Source: Ascidia mentula
Lineage: Eukaryota; Chordata; Ascidiacea; Phlebobranchia; Ascidiidae
Assembly (NCBI GenBank): GCA_947561715.1
Contig: OX387202.1
Span: forward strand, 7,639,001 to 7,703,000
DNA: 64,000 nt
Direction of reading: 5' to 3'
Shown piece after piece: positions 32,301-43,693 of the stretch. Within the stretch, counting starts at the first letter, position 1. Each line of letters opens with the position of its first letter. The notes under the pieces were generated by a model. That model was given only the letters and a program-made list of their open reading frames with translations, was not told the origin of the DNA and did not search any database. Both the position numbers and the translations under genes were made by a program.

Positions 32301-34206
32301 TAATCGTGCTTCCGAACATTGTCCATACTAAAGTTTAATACAATTTTATTTTAGGTTTTAAATGACCATTTTGAGTAAATAATTTGTTCGTAAACTGTGT
32401 TGAAAAAACACTCTTTGTCCACTTTATGCTTGCATGGACCATTGGCCCGCCTGCCAAAATTTTGGCCTGTGAGTCAAAAAGTTTGCCCACTCCCGAGTCA
32501 GTGTGTGCATTTAACATCTGGTAAAATTTTGCATAACTTTAGGCTATCAGTTGTTTGAAGAGAGCAAACTACCTGTCACCTTTTGATTGGAGAATCTTGT
32601 TCAACCTCAGTCTTCTTCATCTTACCATGCAACAATATGCGAGTGCTTTTCAATTTGCATCCACTGCCATTGGGTTGAAAACAGATCATGGACCACTTTA
32701 CATGCTTTTAGCTGGTTGGTAATCAAGGTGGACTTGCTTTAATTCAGTATTAGTTGTGTTATGACATATTTGTAGTTTCTCTAACCAACTTGGGACAGGA
32801 CCTCAATGCAAAACGAGCGTACATGAAAGCAGTAGAGTTTGATGCGTAAGTATTTTTCATGTTTACATTCTGTTTCAACATATTTTCTTTAGTTTAAAAT
32901 TGCATATGTAATGTTTACTGATTAACCCCAAAAAGACAGACCTATATGTTATGCAGGGCTACAAAGTGGGCATTTCCTGCAAGGTCCCTTATTTTAACAG
33001 AAATACAGATATTCTGTGTGCAACTTTGTGTTAATACAAAAACAGGTAAAAAAATAATTGTGACACAATACATCAGTGAATCTCTTTTATAGCAAAAATC
33101 CAACCTTACTTATCAACTATTGTGTGTTTTTACACAACCATGGAGAGTCACAAAAAGCTGCAAGCTATTTGGGAAATTTTGTGAAGCTTGAAGATGAAGA
33201 ACACTCAATTAGCAAAGAGGTCATTTTTTGCAATTTGCCACCTAAACTTGTAATAGCAGTTATCCATTAGTTTAAAATTTGACAGTACATGTGTGACTAT
33301 ACATACAGTACATGTGTGAAAAGTTAAGATACTTGCAGCTAAAAGAAATGGGAAAACGCTTGTCTGCTGCACTAAATGTTGGAGAAAAAATTGTTGCTGA
33401 AAAGGTTGCAACAGAGAAACAGCAAAGAAAGAAGGGTAATCTAATTTACAATTTATATTTTATTGTCGGAATCATAGATTTGAATCAATACTAGCCAATC
33501 CAATAAAAAATATGGTATATATACTTTATAATTCATTCACAGTTACAGGATCCACAACATCAAAAAATATTGTTCTTCATCAATGCATATTGTTACATTA
33601 GTTTGATGGTTATCAATTATTTTGTTTATAAACTTATAAGAACATAGTGCAATGTTTTGAAACACACACACATATTTATATATATATATGTAGGTTCAAA
33701 AAAAACAAAAAGTGTGTCTTCACTGGCTGAGACAGAGCAGCAAAATAACATTGAAGCACTTGCCTCCCCCTCTGGTGACGTGAAAACAAAGAAACCTACA
33801 CCTTTAGGGTATGTCGGACGAATTAGTGCAATTTGCAGGAGTTGAAGAAAAAAATTTGAAAGATTTTGAAAAAATAAACTAAAATTGAATTGAACAAATA
33901 CACATGTCCAGTATAAATCAGTACAAAAAAAATCATATTCTGCTAAATCATTGGTATTACAACCAATCACAGTGATCTTAAAGTCATTCCAAGACTACTC
34001 AATCAAACATTAAAACTTTTGTTTTGATTTCCAGACCACTTCCACAAGTTACAAGCCCCACCAAGCTTCCCCCTCTTCAATCCACCATGAACCTCTCTCC
34101 TCTAATGAACCCAAGTGTCATCTTGGGACAAATGCCCACTGTACCTAATCATAAACCCGAAGTGTATAGTAAAGCCCCTAATAGAAAACAAGCAGTTGAT
34201 GAGTAG
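29365..34206 (+). CDS. BBS4: Bardet-Biedl syndrome 4 protein (BBSome TPR subunit), 15 exons, 554 aa
   Basis: BBS4 is a tetratricopeptide subunit of the BBSome, which carries membrane proteins to and from cilia and associates with centriolar satellites. Exons: 29365-29400, 29464-29551, 29817-29896, 30297-30359, 30444-30556, 30751-30877, 31320-31440, 31758-31888, 32005-32157, 32543-32714, 32776-32845, 33093-33219, 33339-33435, 33694-33808 and 34035-34206; 1665 nt, all phases consistent. Diagnostic segments are [17 protein letters not shown], the run [73 protein letters not shown] and [15 protein letters not shown], all close to vertebrate BBS4. TPR helices fill roughly residues 70-430. The C-terminal ~110 residues are Lys-rich, then Ser/Pro-rich and likely disordered. 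Length is slightly above the human protein. Introns contain hAT-like relics. Confidence 0.95.
29600..29712 (+). mobile_element. Fragment of a hAT-like element in BBS4 intron 2
   Basis: The stretch CACCCTTATGGGTCTTTCAA...GGCCCTCCAAAC...TGCAATTTTATG is recognisably related, with the same order of words, to the left half of the element at 32221-32491 (CCCTTTAGGTCTTTTAATATGGCCCACCAAAC...TACAATTTTATT). The ends are not preserved. Confidence 0.4.
31641..31757 (+). mobile_element. Possible hAT-like element end in BBS4 intron 7
   Basis: ACAGTGGTTCTCAACCTTTT is the classic start of many hAT elements (CAGTGGTTCTCAACC). Only one end is convincing, and the boundary on the exon side is undefined. Confidence 0.35.
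32221..32491 (+). mobile_element. Non-autonomous hAT-like element in BBS4 intron 9
   Basis: The left end CAGACACAAGCAAACTATAG and the right end CAAAAAGTTTGCCCACTCCC form imperfect inverted repeats of the hAT type (CAGnnnnGGGCAAACT). They are flanked by diverged 8-bp repeats AGTTAGAG and AGTCAGTG. No ORF. A related fragment lies at 29600-29712. Confidence 0.5.
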
Positions 34207-34817
34207 TTAATGTTGATAAACACCTTTATTTGAACATGGCAAAAATCTCTTTCAAGCTGTCTATTCAGGTTGCACTTTGACTTATAAACCAAACCTATTG
34301 GTTTATAATGTACATGTATTTTGTTAGCATACATAATAAAATATTTCCAAAAATACCCACAAAGAGTGTTTGGCTATATGTTGCACATATTTGCAGTCAT
34401 TTACTGATCTGTAATACACCATTAACGAAAGAAGGGACTTTCTCTACATACTGTACCTTTGCATTGGCATGGGAATACCATGTCCTTGATGAATTCTTAT
34501 GTTACTATTATTGTAGTTTGTTTTAAAAGGCAGAATTGCTAATCATTAAATCAAGCTGCAATACTATCTTATCCTGTTTTTTTCTCTTCTCATTTGACTC
34601 AAATCTACATCATCATTGACCCCCATATCAATACAAGATTGGAGAAAAACCTGGAACTCTTGAGCTGAAGGGTGATGTTCACATTTCAGTAAAGATCATT
34701 TCATGTTCTAACAAAGAACAAAATCTTCTTTTAACGCTGAGATACTGATTTTATCATATTGCTAAAAGTAACACTCAATGACAAGAAGCGAAAATTTTGA
34801 AAAAGTGTATTTGCTAG
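34207..34817. other. Convergent 3' flank of BBS4 and thioredoxin
   Basis: 611 bp separate the two stop codons. An AATAAA occurs around 34336 on the plus strand and would serve BBS4. No other feature was seen. Confidence 0.4.
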
Positions 34818-35526
34818 TTATTTAATGGCCTTGTTCATGAAAATTTCCAGGTCTTTATCCTCTATATTTCCTTCGAATTTGTCCACAACCTCGCCATTCT
34901 TGAATAGCATTACGGTTGGAACAGCCATAATCTAAAAGATACATGCAGTGTTAAGACACAACCCTGGAAACTTGTAGAAAAACTACAAGCTAAAAAAGCT
35001 ATGTTTAGGAAGTTTGTATTTGGGACATTACTTGATACTATTTTGTCACAAATTAATAATGTTGGGTTTGTGTTTACTTACCACCTTAACATTGTACTAT
35101 TATTCAAAAAGGTTTACATTTCAAGAGGTTGGTTGACCAATAGTGATGATTTCCCTGCCTAAATGATGATTTCCCTACCTTGTATTTCATAGCTATTAGA
35201 CCATGGTCATCAACATCCACTTTTGCCAACAATACTTTTCCTTTTTTATTGTCAACAGCTGTTTCCAATTTTGGTCCCAGAACTTTACACGGACCACACC
35301 ATCTAAATAAGCCATATATATAAAGGGTACACATTTATAATTATAAAGCAGTCACATACTCTGCATGAAAGTCCACAATCATCGGCCCAGGGGCTTTAAT
35401 AACCTTTTCGTGAAATTCATCTTCATCTTGAACATTGAAATTTGTGGATACTTGGTTTTGAAAAAAGGAGGTGCCAAGGTGAATTTGGCGACAGGTGGTG
35501 AATATTTGTGCTGATGAAGGAATCAT
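34818..35526 (-). CDS. TXN2: Mitochondrial thioredoxin, 3 exons, 134 aa
   Basis: Thioredoxin is a dithiol reductant recycled by thioredoxin reductase. Exons are 35526-35360, 35302-35179 and 34931-34818; 167+124+114 = 405 nt in phase. The N-terminus MIPSSAQIFTTCRQIHLGTS has basic and hydroxylated but no acidic residues, as expected of a mitochondrial presequence. The thioredoxin fold follows: [20 protein letters not shown] with the redox CGPC split next to an intron, then LLAKVDVDDHGLIAMKYKV and the cis-Pro segment IMAVPTVMLFKNG, ending MNKAIK. The order of segments and the VDVDDH motif match TXN2 rather than cytosolic thioredoxin. It is somewhat shorter than human TXN2 because of a shorter leader. 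The direct repeat of ATGATGATTTCCCT near 35144-35176 sits just inside intron 2. Confidence 0.93.
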
Positions 35527-36025
35527 TCGCTCTAATAAAGGTATTGCAAAATGGAATACAGATTTATTGTAGTAATATTTTATCAAACACTATAATTTAT
35601 TATCCAACACACTATAGTAATGGAACATTTTGTGGTAAAATATTGATGTAGTTAATATTAGGGATGCACCTAAAGTTCGGTTTGCTGAATTTATTCCACT
35701 GAAACTAAGGTTTGTACAATTATTCGGTTCCGGCCGTACATTCCTACAAAATTGGGCTAAAACCAAAATTTTTTCACTGCATGTATGCTATGCGTATACA
35801 AATAATTCAACAGGTCTTAGTGTTGTTTAAATGTATGAAAGCTACACTTATGTTTGTTTTATTTTTTATTTATAACAGAAATGATGAAAAAAACTTTATG
35901 CAGTTGGTACAGCAGTCAAAGATATTTTGTAAGTGTTGATAAAAGGCTGGGTGACAGGAGTAGATCCCGTACATGTTTTAGTTAAATTTATGCATTTAAA
36001 GGGATGAACACCAAAATTAACTTCA
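35527..36025. other. Intergenic, upstream of thioredoxin
   Basis: It holds the thioredoxin promoter. TTAGGGATGCACCTAAAGTTCGG at about 35658 resembles one end of a hAT element (AGGGATGCACC), but no partner end was found. Confidence 0.35.
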
Positions 36026-36210
36026 AAAATTGAAATATTGGGATCTACCCAAAACTGCAGATGCAGGCCTAGCGATCACTGCAACTTATTTTATAATACT
36101 AAAAAAAGCAGTAGCTTTTTATACAGGATCAGCCTGGCTTATAAATCAGGAATATATATTTCGCCCCATGGGCATCTTCAGTTCCTTCAGTAAACACATT
36201 AAATGATATA

Positions 36211-36253
36211 AAAACGTCTTATTCAAATAGAATCATTTTGAATAAGACGTTTT
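36211..36253. repeat. Perfect 17-bp hairpin (copy 1)
   Basis: AAAACGTCTTATTCAAA, a 9-nt spacer, then its exact reverse complement TTTGAATAAGACGTTTT, abutting the MITE family A sequence at 36257. The same hairpin is at 42166-42208 in copy 2. Perhaps a remnant terminus of another element. Confidence 0.7.
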
Positions 36254-36256
36254 TGT

Positions 36257-36534
36257 CCTGTAAGGTCTCATCGGTGCCGCTGTTAACTGTGGCACTCGGC
36301 TAGCAGATTTCCACTTTGTGGTACCAAAACAACAGAGACAAACCACCGTCGGAGGCACTATGGCCAAACGACTGCTTGGTATCTGATAGTGTTACCGTCT
36401 CGGGTTCACCCAATTCATATATGTGCAAAAGAACTGTTAAAGCTACTAGAGTAAAAGCTAGTCTAGTGTCACAGACAATAGCTGCATTGACGAGATCTTA
36501 CAGAACAAAACAGTGTGTACAGACAATATCTGCA
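36257..36534. mobile_element. MITE family A copy in duplication copy 1
   Basis: It shares CCTGTAAGGTCTCAT, GATTTCCACTTTGTGGTACC, AACAACAGAGACAAACCACC and CACTATGGCCAAACG with the element at 3362-3596. A right terminal region (AGATCTTACAG...ACAGTGTGTACAGAC...TCTGCA) matches the inverted repeat in diverged form. The outermost left repeat is missing where the hairpin abuts. Confidence 0.6.
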
Positions 36535-37738
36535 ACTCTCCAAAATGTATTGTATGAACTTTATGTTATTATTTTAAATAATAGATTTATTTTTTCAACC
36601 AAGATTTATTTCAAAACAATTGCATATCTACCTACTACTACATGGTTACGATGCGTAACAAACTGCTGCAAAGCATTTCGAGATCTTTGTACATTCTTTT
36701 GTAGCACAACATTCCTCAATAACAACCTTGTGCAAGGTAACATTATGCTGTAGAAGTGTTTATGCTTGTAACTACAATAAACAACATTGTATGCTTTGAT
36801 ATTTCATGCAAAGCTATTATCATGTTGCTTTTTATTGAATTACTCCTGTCACTATACCATGCAACTCAGTAAAAACAACATTTGACTGCTAAAAAAAATA
36901 TATATATACAATATTTAACAATCCATTAAACGGCGATGTGTCTGATCATATCACTATTTTTAGCAAGAGTATATTATTACCACCATTACTCCACTTTTCA
37001 AAACTTCTTGCGATAATGATTGCATTACAAAATACGTAACATGTTGAATAAAATATAAAAAAAAAGAGCTGAACGGAGCCGGTATTTAAACCAGCCATCG
37101 TGGATGCGACGCCGCACTCGCACTGCACACATCTGATTAACATAGGGAAATACCCTATTAAGAAACCCGTTACTTCTGCAAGCGCACCTTTCCTTGGACA
37201 ATTTAAAAATCTCTCCCGTCAAGCATCGTTTTTATCAAACTTATCAAATATCGATATACCTTCTCCAGACACGTACGAAACTAAAATAAAATAAATCTAC
37301 TTTTAAAAATTTGCGAGTTTGTTGACTCAAAAACCACAACAAGACAACAATAAAATATTTTACTGGACACACACAAACAAAAATGTTCCCAAGTATAGTA
37401 AAATTACGTTTAAATTTGCAAAAGGTTTATTTGAATTTTCACATTGCCGAGTTAAGAACTATGGGAGTAAACGAAGTTATAAGAAATGCACTGCACAAAA
37501 AGACAATATTTTTTATACGTCTTACTTGAAGTTGCATATGAAAGAATGTTGATGGAATGTAATTTCACACACAGGGTACACTATGTCCTTTTAAAGTCCC
37601 AGAAAAATAAAGCGGTTAGCACAATTTAAACTGCTGATTAATAATAAATACAATGACAAACAACAAAGCAAAATTGTGAATAAACTACACAATTTATCCT
37701 AACAGTATTGCCACTTTTACACTTCTTCAAATAAGTCT

Positions 37739-40700
37739 TCACCTTGATTTCATCATGGATGCTATTGTAAAGTTTAAAATTCCTCCATGTGAATAATATG
37801 CAATTTCAACATCTGTGTCAAATCTTAGTTGCATGCTAAACGACTTTCCACATTCCGTCTACAAAAAAGTTCAACGAAAATTTTATCCAAGTTTAAAAAG
37901 TTGTTCATAAAAACAAAAACATACCTCAACCGTAACTTGCATATGTGGCTCAATATTTTTTGGCAGGATAACATTAAACTTTTCCAAACCAGACAGATTG
38001 TGCGTCATTGCAGATTCACCTTTATTAAATTGAAGAGGAATAATACCCATTCCCACCAAGTTAGAACGATGAATTCTCTCAAATGACTCAGCTAGTACAG
38101 CTTTGACACCCTGAATAATTTAAACATAAATCAAGTTAACAACACACTTTGTTTTATGAACTAAGAACAAATAATTTGGACAAGGTTCATTAAACATTAC
38201 TTTTTTACTTACTTAGGCAAGAATTAACAATATTATTCACATCAACAACATACAACAACTATTGTGCAGTTAAACACACATCAAATTTGTGTTTAGTTTC
38301 CAAAGTCAAATATTTTACCACTACACAAAAATCTTTTTTCACAATATGCTGTTAAGAAATTATTTGCTAACATTACTGTTGTGTTTTGTAAAAAGCTGTT
38401 TTGTACATTGCAATTACAAAAATTTGTTGTTCATACCAATATCCATGGCCCTTTTGCTGCCCAATCTCTACTGGAACCACTTCCATAATCCTTTCCAGCA
38501 ATGATAATAAGTGGTATGGTAGATTCTTGGTATTTCATGGCAGCATCAAAAACATCCATCTTGGAAAAAATATTGCTAAATAATATACACATAAAACAAT
38601 AAATATTCAATCCCGGTATTTTAATATGAATTTCACAGAAGTTTTTAAAAATAACCACCAGTTTAAATGTCTTGAATGTGTTGTAAACAAGTATTTTCAT
38701 CACGAGTAAACATGAATAATTTTATACATCAATTTTTCTATCACTAATCAGTAGGCAACCCAGAGCTTCTTAACTTTTAGAGAATACCATTTATGAAAAC
38801 TAAAGAGTGTAACAGACGAATAAAAAAAATTTTAGTTCTTGTATGAGGTTACCAAAAATTCATCATGTGCATTTGACATCAAAAAGCAAAAAATTTAAAA
38901 AAACTTAAAAGGGGTAACAAATAACATTGCCACCACTTGTAGCATCACATGACTAGGTGTGCAACAGGGTGCAGCAATTACAAGTTGTAAACCCCTCGAA
39001 AGTACATACATTGCTCCTTGTCAATGGTTGTTCCTATGTATGTAAAGCATTTCCAGAAATAGACGTTTCATATGATTGTCTTTCATCACTAGGACTCGGC
39101 CGTTCTTTGCTGCAACATCACAGCCAGGCTCTTTTAACCAAGTCTGTAACACTCTTTACCAATACCAATATATACTCCACCACAGGCCTTGCATGGAATC
39201 AAATTTCAATTCCTCTTGGGTACAATATTATCCTGTTTAGAGTTCTATGAGGCTTGGTTAGACCACAATGCCATTGTCCTACATCACAACAAGTGAAAGG
39301 TTACATCAAATTCACTTTAGAAAAGGGAAGTGGTGATAAATTACCCTTTTGGATAGAGTGGTTATTTATGAATGGTATGATCAGCACCAGTGTGTATCAG
39401 AAGCCAACGCACACCAATCGGTACATATTATTTAGGATACATTACATTTGATACAACACAAGACAGCGGTGGTGATGTCGCTGATAAAGCGAGCCAAGGC
39501 TCTGAGCAAAAGAGGTGAATTTCATCTGCGAAAGAATTTGCATTCGTCATGGATGATAAGAAGACGACAATAGAGCCACAAGAAGCAGAACCAACTACCG
39601 ACATGATCATTGTGTCGTATGTTCCTGTTTTAACAGACACGCTAAGCCTTATGATATTGGATTATTGCATTGCAGTCTACATTAAGCCTCATAGAACTCT
39701 GGGCAGGATGATATCGAACCATATCAAGGGAGTTGTGTATTTGATTCCGTGCACTGTAAGCGAGCATATCAAGGTGAAACCTTAAGAGTCCGTTAAAAGA
39801 GTACCGCCGCAACTCTGTAGCAAAAGAATGGCACTAATGAACCAATGTTGCCGGAGTCCCAGAGAAGGAGGACAACCATTCAGAATGTGTATTTCTGGAA
39901 ACGCCCCACATCCATAAGAATAAGCCTTGTGTTAATGACAAGTAGCAATGTATGTACTTTCCAGCGGTTTACAACAACTTGTTGCAATTGTTGCACTTTG
40001 TTACACACCTGGTCATGTGATGCTAGTAAGCGGTGCCAATGTTATTTGTTACCCCTTTTTCTTTTTCTGGTGTTTTCTTATGCTTTTTTTCAATTTTTTG
40101 TTATATGTGCATAATGAATTGTTGTTACGTAAAAGCCTCGTAGGATGGTAGTTGAAATGTTGGTTGTAATAAAAAACTCGTAACTTTATGCCAAAAGAAC
40201 AGTTTTTTTAAATTTACAATGCCTGGCAGAAAATATAACACTATGAATAAGGAATAATTGCCAACAAAGTGCTTTGGATGCTACATTTACACAGTGAAAA
40301 TTCACACCTCTTCCATATTTGGAATATGTATGGTTTTGGGTGCTTCTCTTCCCACAAGTTTGTTTTTAATTCGAATATTAGCAAATGTTCCCCGACTCAT
40401 GATGGCATCGTTGCCTCTTCTGCTTCCATATGAGTTGAAGTCCCGCGGTTTTATGCTAAACAGGAATTTTGGTTGGGACTACCCTACAAACAACTTCCTG
40501 AATCATGCAAGTGATATAAATCAGACAAGAAATTACCCTCTTTTTGAAAGGTATCTTGCAGCAGGAGACGATCGACTTATAGAACCAGCAGGAGAAATAT
40601 GGTCTGTTGTTACACTATCCCCAAGAAAAAGTAGTGCATGCATACCTTTGAGGTTGGTTTGTTCTTGCTTTTCCGTCTAAAACAAATCATGATGCTAATG

Positions 40701-41980
40701 ACTCACATGTGAAGTATCTAATTAAGTAGAAATAAGACTATCTGTACCTCAAACAGCATATTTGCATGTTGTACAATAACTTTGTTTCAGGTCATTTACA
40801 ACAATCACAGATAAATCACACAATATACTTTTGACACACACCATACCAATAACCATGTTTAAATCAGAAAGCTTTCCATCACTTACTAATGCCTTAAAAA
40901 ATGGGGGAGCTTTAATGTATGTTGAAGAAGGATTCCATTCATACAAAGTGCTGCTAGAACATTCAAGTGCATTCCAATTTGCGTTTCCAGTCTAGAAGTA
41001 AATATTTTGAGTATTGTTAGTAGTAAAGAAGTCATTGCTCACTAAAAAAAAATACAATGCACCAATGCATTTTTTACACAATAAAACACATTTCTAAACT
41101 ACCTTCTACTCAGTTTGAGTAACTTTGCACTGACGTTATGAGGCACTGTTTGTTTACATAGTGTTTTATAAAGTAAAAAAAAAACTTTTTAAAGTTAAAG
41201 GAAATTTTTGACACTGAAAGTAATCAAGGCACTTTCGTAGTAATAAAAAATTACTAGCGTTACACAACCAGAGTTGGGTTGTGGAGTTGGGGTTGACTGG
41301 GTTGCAAGGATTTAACTGTTGTTAATATGGCTGTTGACTCAGGTAATGCAAAATTTGTAGTGATGTTGCAAAACAAAATTACTCAGAGAATAAGTGACAT
41401 TTCAACTGCAACCACTTAACTGAAGTTACCCTCACTTCTAAACAAAAGGAGTGAGGGTTAAACAAAAATATTTTCACAGAGTTGGGATTAGAGGCCCAGA
41501 CTGAGGCTTACAAATGTTACATAGAACTATTAATATTATGAAGTATTATCAAAAATTGTATTATAACCTTTGATCGCCAAAAACCAGTAGTTTTCTTGCC
41601 ATTAGTGTTTATTTAATTGTTACCTTGATTTTTCCGTAAACTTCTTTAAACATGTTGGGAAGAACAGACTTCTTTTCCATTTCTTGAATATCTAGTCTTG
41701 AAGGCCATATATCTCTCAGAAAAACTGGTTTACCTTCCTGTCCAAATCCTAAATATTTTGTTCTTGTTTAGAATGCCTAACTACCTCAACAAACAAAAGT
41801 TCAAACAACTACAAATCTTGTTATTTTTGTACAATCCATTATTTCATTAAAAAAAAATTATACTCAACCTAAAGGTTCTTTTTCAAAGTCAATAAGAACT
41901 GTTCCTGCCAAAGCATATGCAACAACCAACATAGGTGAAGCTAGGTAGTTGGCTCTAGTTGACTGATGGATTCTGCCCTC
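37739..41980 (-). pseudogene. ACO1: Orphan 3' block of cytosolic aconitase/IRP1 (exons 14-20 plus truncated exon 13)
   Basis: Exon copies, 5' to 3': truncated 13 at 41980-41869, then 41748-41624, 40991-40887, 40676-40537, 40455-40308, 38559-38437, 38110-37925 and 37858-37739 (stop). No base difference from the intact gene's exons was seen, so every frame and splice site is open. Exon 13 has lost its first 45 bp and its acceptor at the duplication breakpoint, and no exons 1-12 or promoter precede it. It can make protein only as a read-through extension of the upstream full copy: splicing from the main exon 13 into this exon 14 would even restore the same reading frame. It is most simply a non-functional by-product of a very recent duplication, or an assembly duplicate. 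Confidence 0.85.
38908..40058 (+). mobile_element. Penelope-like retroelement relic with long inverted flanks (copy 1)
   Basis: On the plus strand 39254-39451 encodes [15 protein letters not shown]...[18 protein letters not shown], which matches the end of Penelope-like reverse transcriptase (LPFLD...TSVYRKPTHTDRY). 39549-39785 encodes [14 protein letters not shown]...KGVVYLIPC, the linker before the GIY-YIG endonuclease. Stops and frameshifts break it. It is bounded by inverted repeats of roughly 100 bp, starting AGGGGTAACAAATAACATTG at 38910 and its complement near 40056. Inserted in the intron between exons 18 and 17 of the orphan aconitase block, antisense to the gene. Confidence 0.65.
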
Positions 41981-42165
41981 AAAATTGAAATATTGGGATC
42001 TACCCAAAACTGCAGATGCAGGCCTAGCGATCACTGCAACTTATTTTATAATACTAAAAAAAGCAGTAGCTTTTTATACAGGATCAGCCTGGCTTATAAA
42101 TCAGGAATATATATTTCGCCCCATGGACATCTTCAGTTCCTTCAGTAAACACATTAAATGATATA

Positions 42166-42208
42166 AAAACGTCTTATTCAAATAGAATCATTTTGAATAA
42201 GACGTTTT
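42166..42208. repeat. Perfect 17-bp hairpin (copy 2)
   Basis: Duplicate of the hairpin at 36211-36253. Confidence 0.7.
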
Positions 42209-42489
42209 TGTCCTGTAAGGTCTCATCGGTGCCGCTGTTAACTGTGGCACTCGGCTAGCAGATTTCCACTTTGTGGTACCAAAACAACAGAGACAAACCA
42301 CCGTCGGAGGCACTATGGCCAAACGACTGCTTGGTATCTGATAGTGTTACCGTCTCGGGTTCACCCAATTTATATATGTGCAAAAGAACCGTTAAAGCTA
42401 CTAGAGTAAAAGCTAGTCTAGTGTCACAGACAATAGCTGCATTGACGAGATCTTACAGAACAAAACAGTGTGTACAGACAATATCTGCA
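42209..42489. mobile_element. MITE family A copy in duplication copy 2
   Basis: Duplicate of 36257-36534. It carries two of the three substitutions that separate the two duplication copies (42371 and 42390). Confidence 0.6.
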
Positions 42490-43693
42490 ACTCTCCAAAA
42501 TGTATTGTATGAACTTTATGTTATTATTTTAAATAATAGATTTATTTTTTCAACCAAGATTTATTTCAAAACAATTGCATATCTACCTACTACTACATGG
42601 TTACGATGCGTAACAAACTGCTGCAAAGCATTTCGAGATCTTTGTACATTCTTTTGTAGCACAACATTCCTCAATAACAACCTTGTGCAAGGTAACATTA
42701 TGCTGTAGAAGTGTTTATGCTTGTAACTACAATAAACAACATTGTATGCTTTGATATTTCATGCAAAGCTATTATCATGTTGCTTTTTATTGAATTACTC
42801 CTGTCACTATACCATGCAACTCAGTAAAAACAACATTTGACTGCTAAAAAAAATATATATATACAATATTTAACAATCCATTAAACGGCGATGTGTCTGA
42901 TCATATCACTATTTTTAGCAAGAGTATATTATTACCACCATTACTCCACTTTTCAAAACTTCTTGCGATAATGATTGCATTACAAAATACGTAACATGTT
43001 GAATAAAATATAAAAAAAAAGAGCTGAACGGAGCCGGTATTTAAACCAGCCATCGTGGATGCGACGCCGCACTCGCACTGCACACATCTGATTAACATAG
43101 GGAAATACCCTATTAAGAAACCCGTTACTTCTGCAAGCGCACCTTTCCTTGGACAATTTAAAAATCTCTCCCGTCAAGCATCGTTTTTATCAAACTTATC
43201 AAATATCGATATACCTTCTCCAGACACGTACGAAACTAAAATAAAATAAATCTACTTTTAAAAATTTGCGAGTTTGTTGACTCAAAAACCACAACAAGAC
43301 AACAATAAAATATTTTACTGGACACACACAAACAAAAATGTTCCCAAGTATAGTAAAATTACGTTTAAATTTGCAAAAGGTTTATTTGAATTTTCACATT
43401 GCCGAGTTAAGAACTATGGGAGTAAACGAAGTTATAAGAAATGCACTGCACAAAAAGACAATATTTTTTATACGTCTTACTTGAAGTTGCATATGAAAGA
43501 ATGTTGATGGAATGTAATTTCACACACAGGGTACACTATGTCCTTTTAAAGTCCCAGAAAAATAAAGCGGTTAGCACAATTTAAACTGCTGATTAATAAT
43601 AAATACAATGACAAACAACAAAGCAAAATTGTGAATAAACTACACAATTTATCCTAACAGTATTGCCACTTTTACACTTCTTCAAATAAGTCT

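Larger units (their letters stand above)
36026..41980. repeat. 5,955-bp tandem duplication, copy 1 (distal)
   Basis: Every base compared is repeated exactly 5,955 bp downstream at 41981-47935. Three substitutions were seen by eye: 36172 G / 42127 A, 36416 C / 42371 T and 36435 T / 42390 C, all within the first ~410 bp. The breakpoints share the 6-bp microhomology AAAATT (36026, 41981 and 47936). The unit carries aconitase exons 14-20, a truncated exon 13, a Penelope-like relic, a MITE and a hairpin. Confidence 0.95.

Noticed and set aside
36316-36753. 145-codon plus-strand ORF repeated at 42271-42708
   Set aside because: Lies largely in a MITE and in the duplicated unit; repetition comes from the duplication and no domain is visible.
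40258-40680. 140-codon plus-strand ORF (copy at 46213-46635)
   Set aside because: Antisense of aconitase exons 16 and 17; the true product is on the minus strand.
37739-41748. A second, independent aconitase gene
   Set aside because: It lacks exons 1-12, exon 13 is cut at the duplication breakpoint, and no promoter or start codon in the right frame precedes it.
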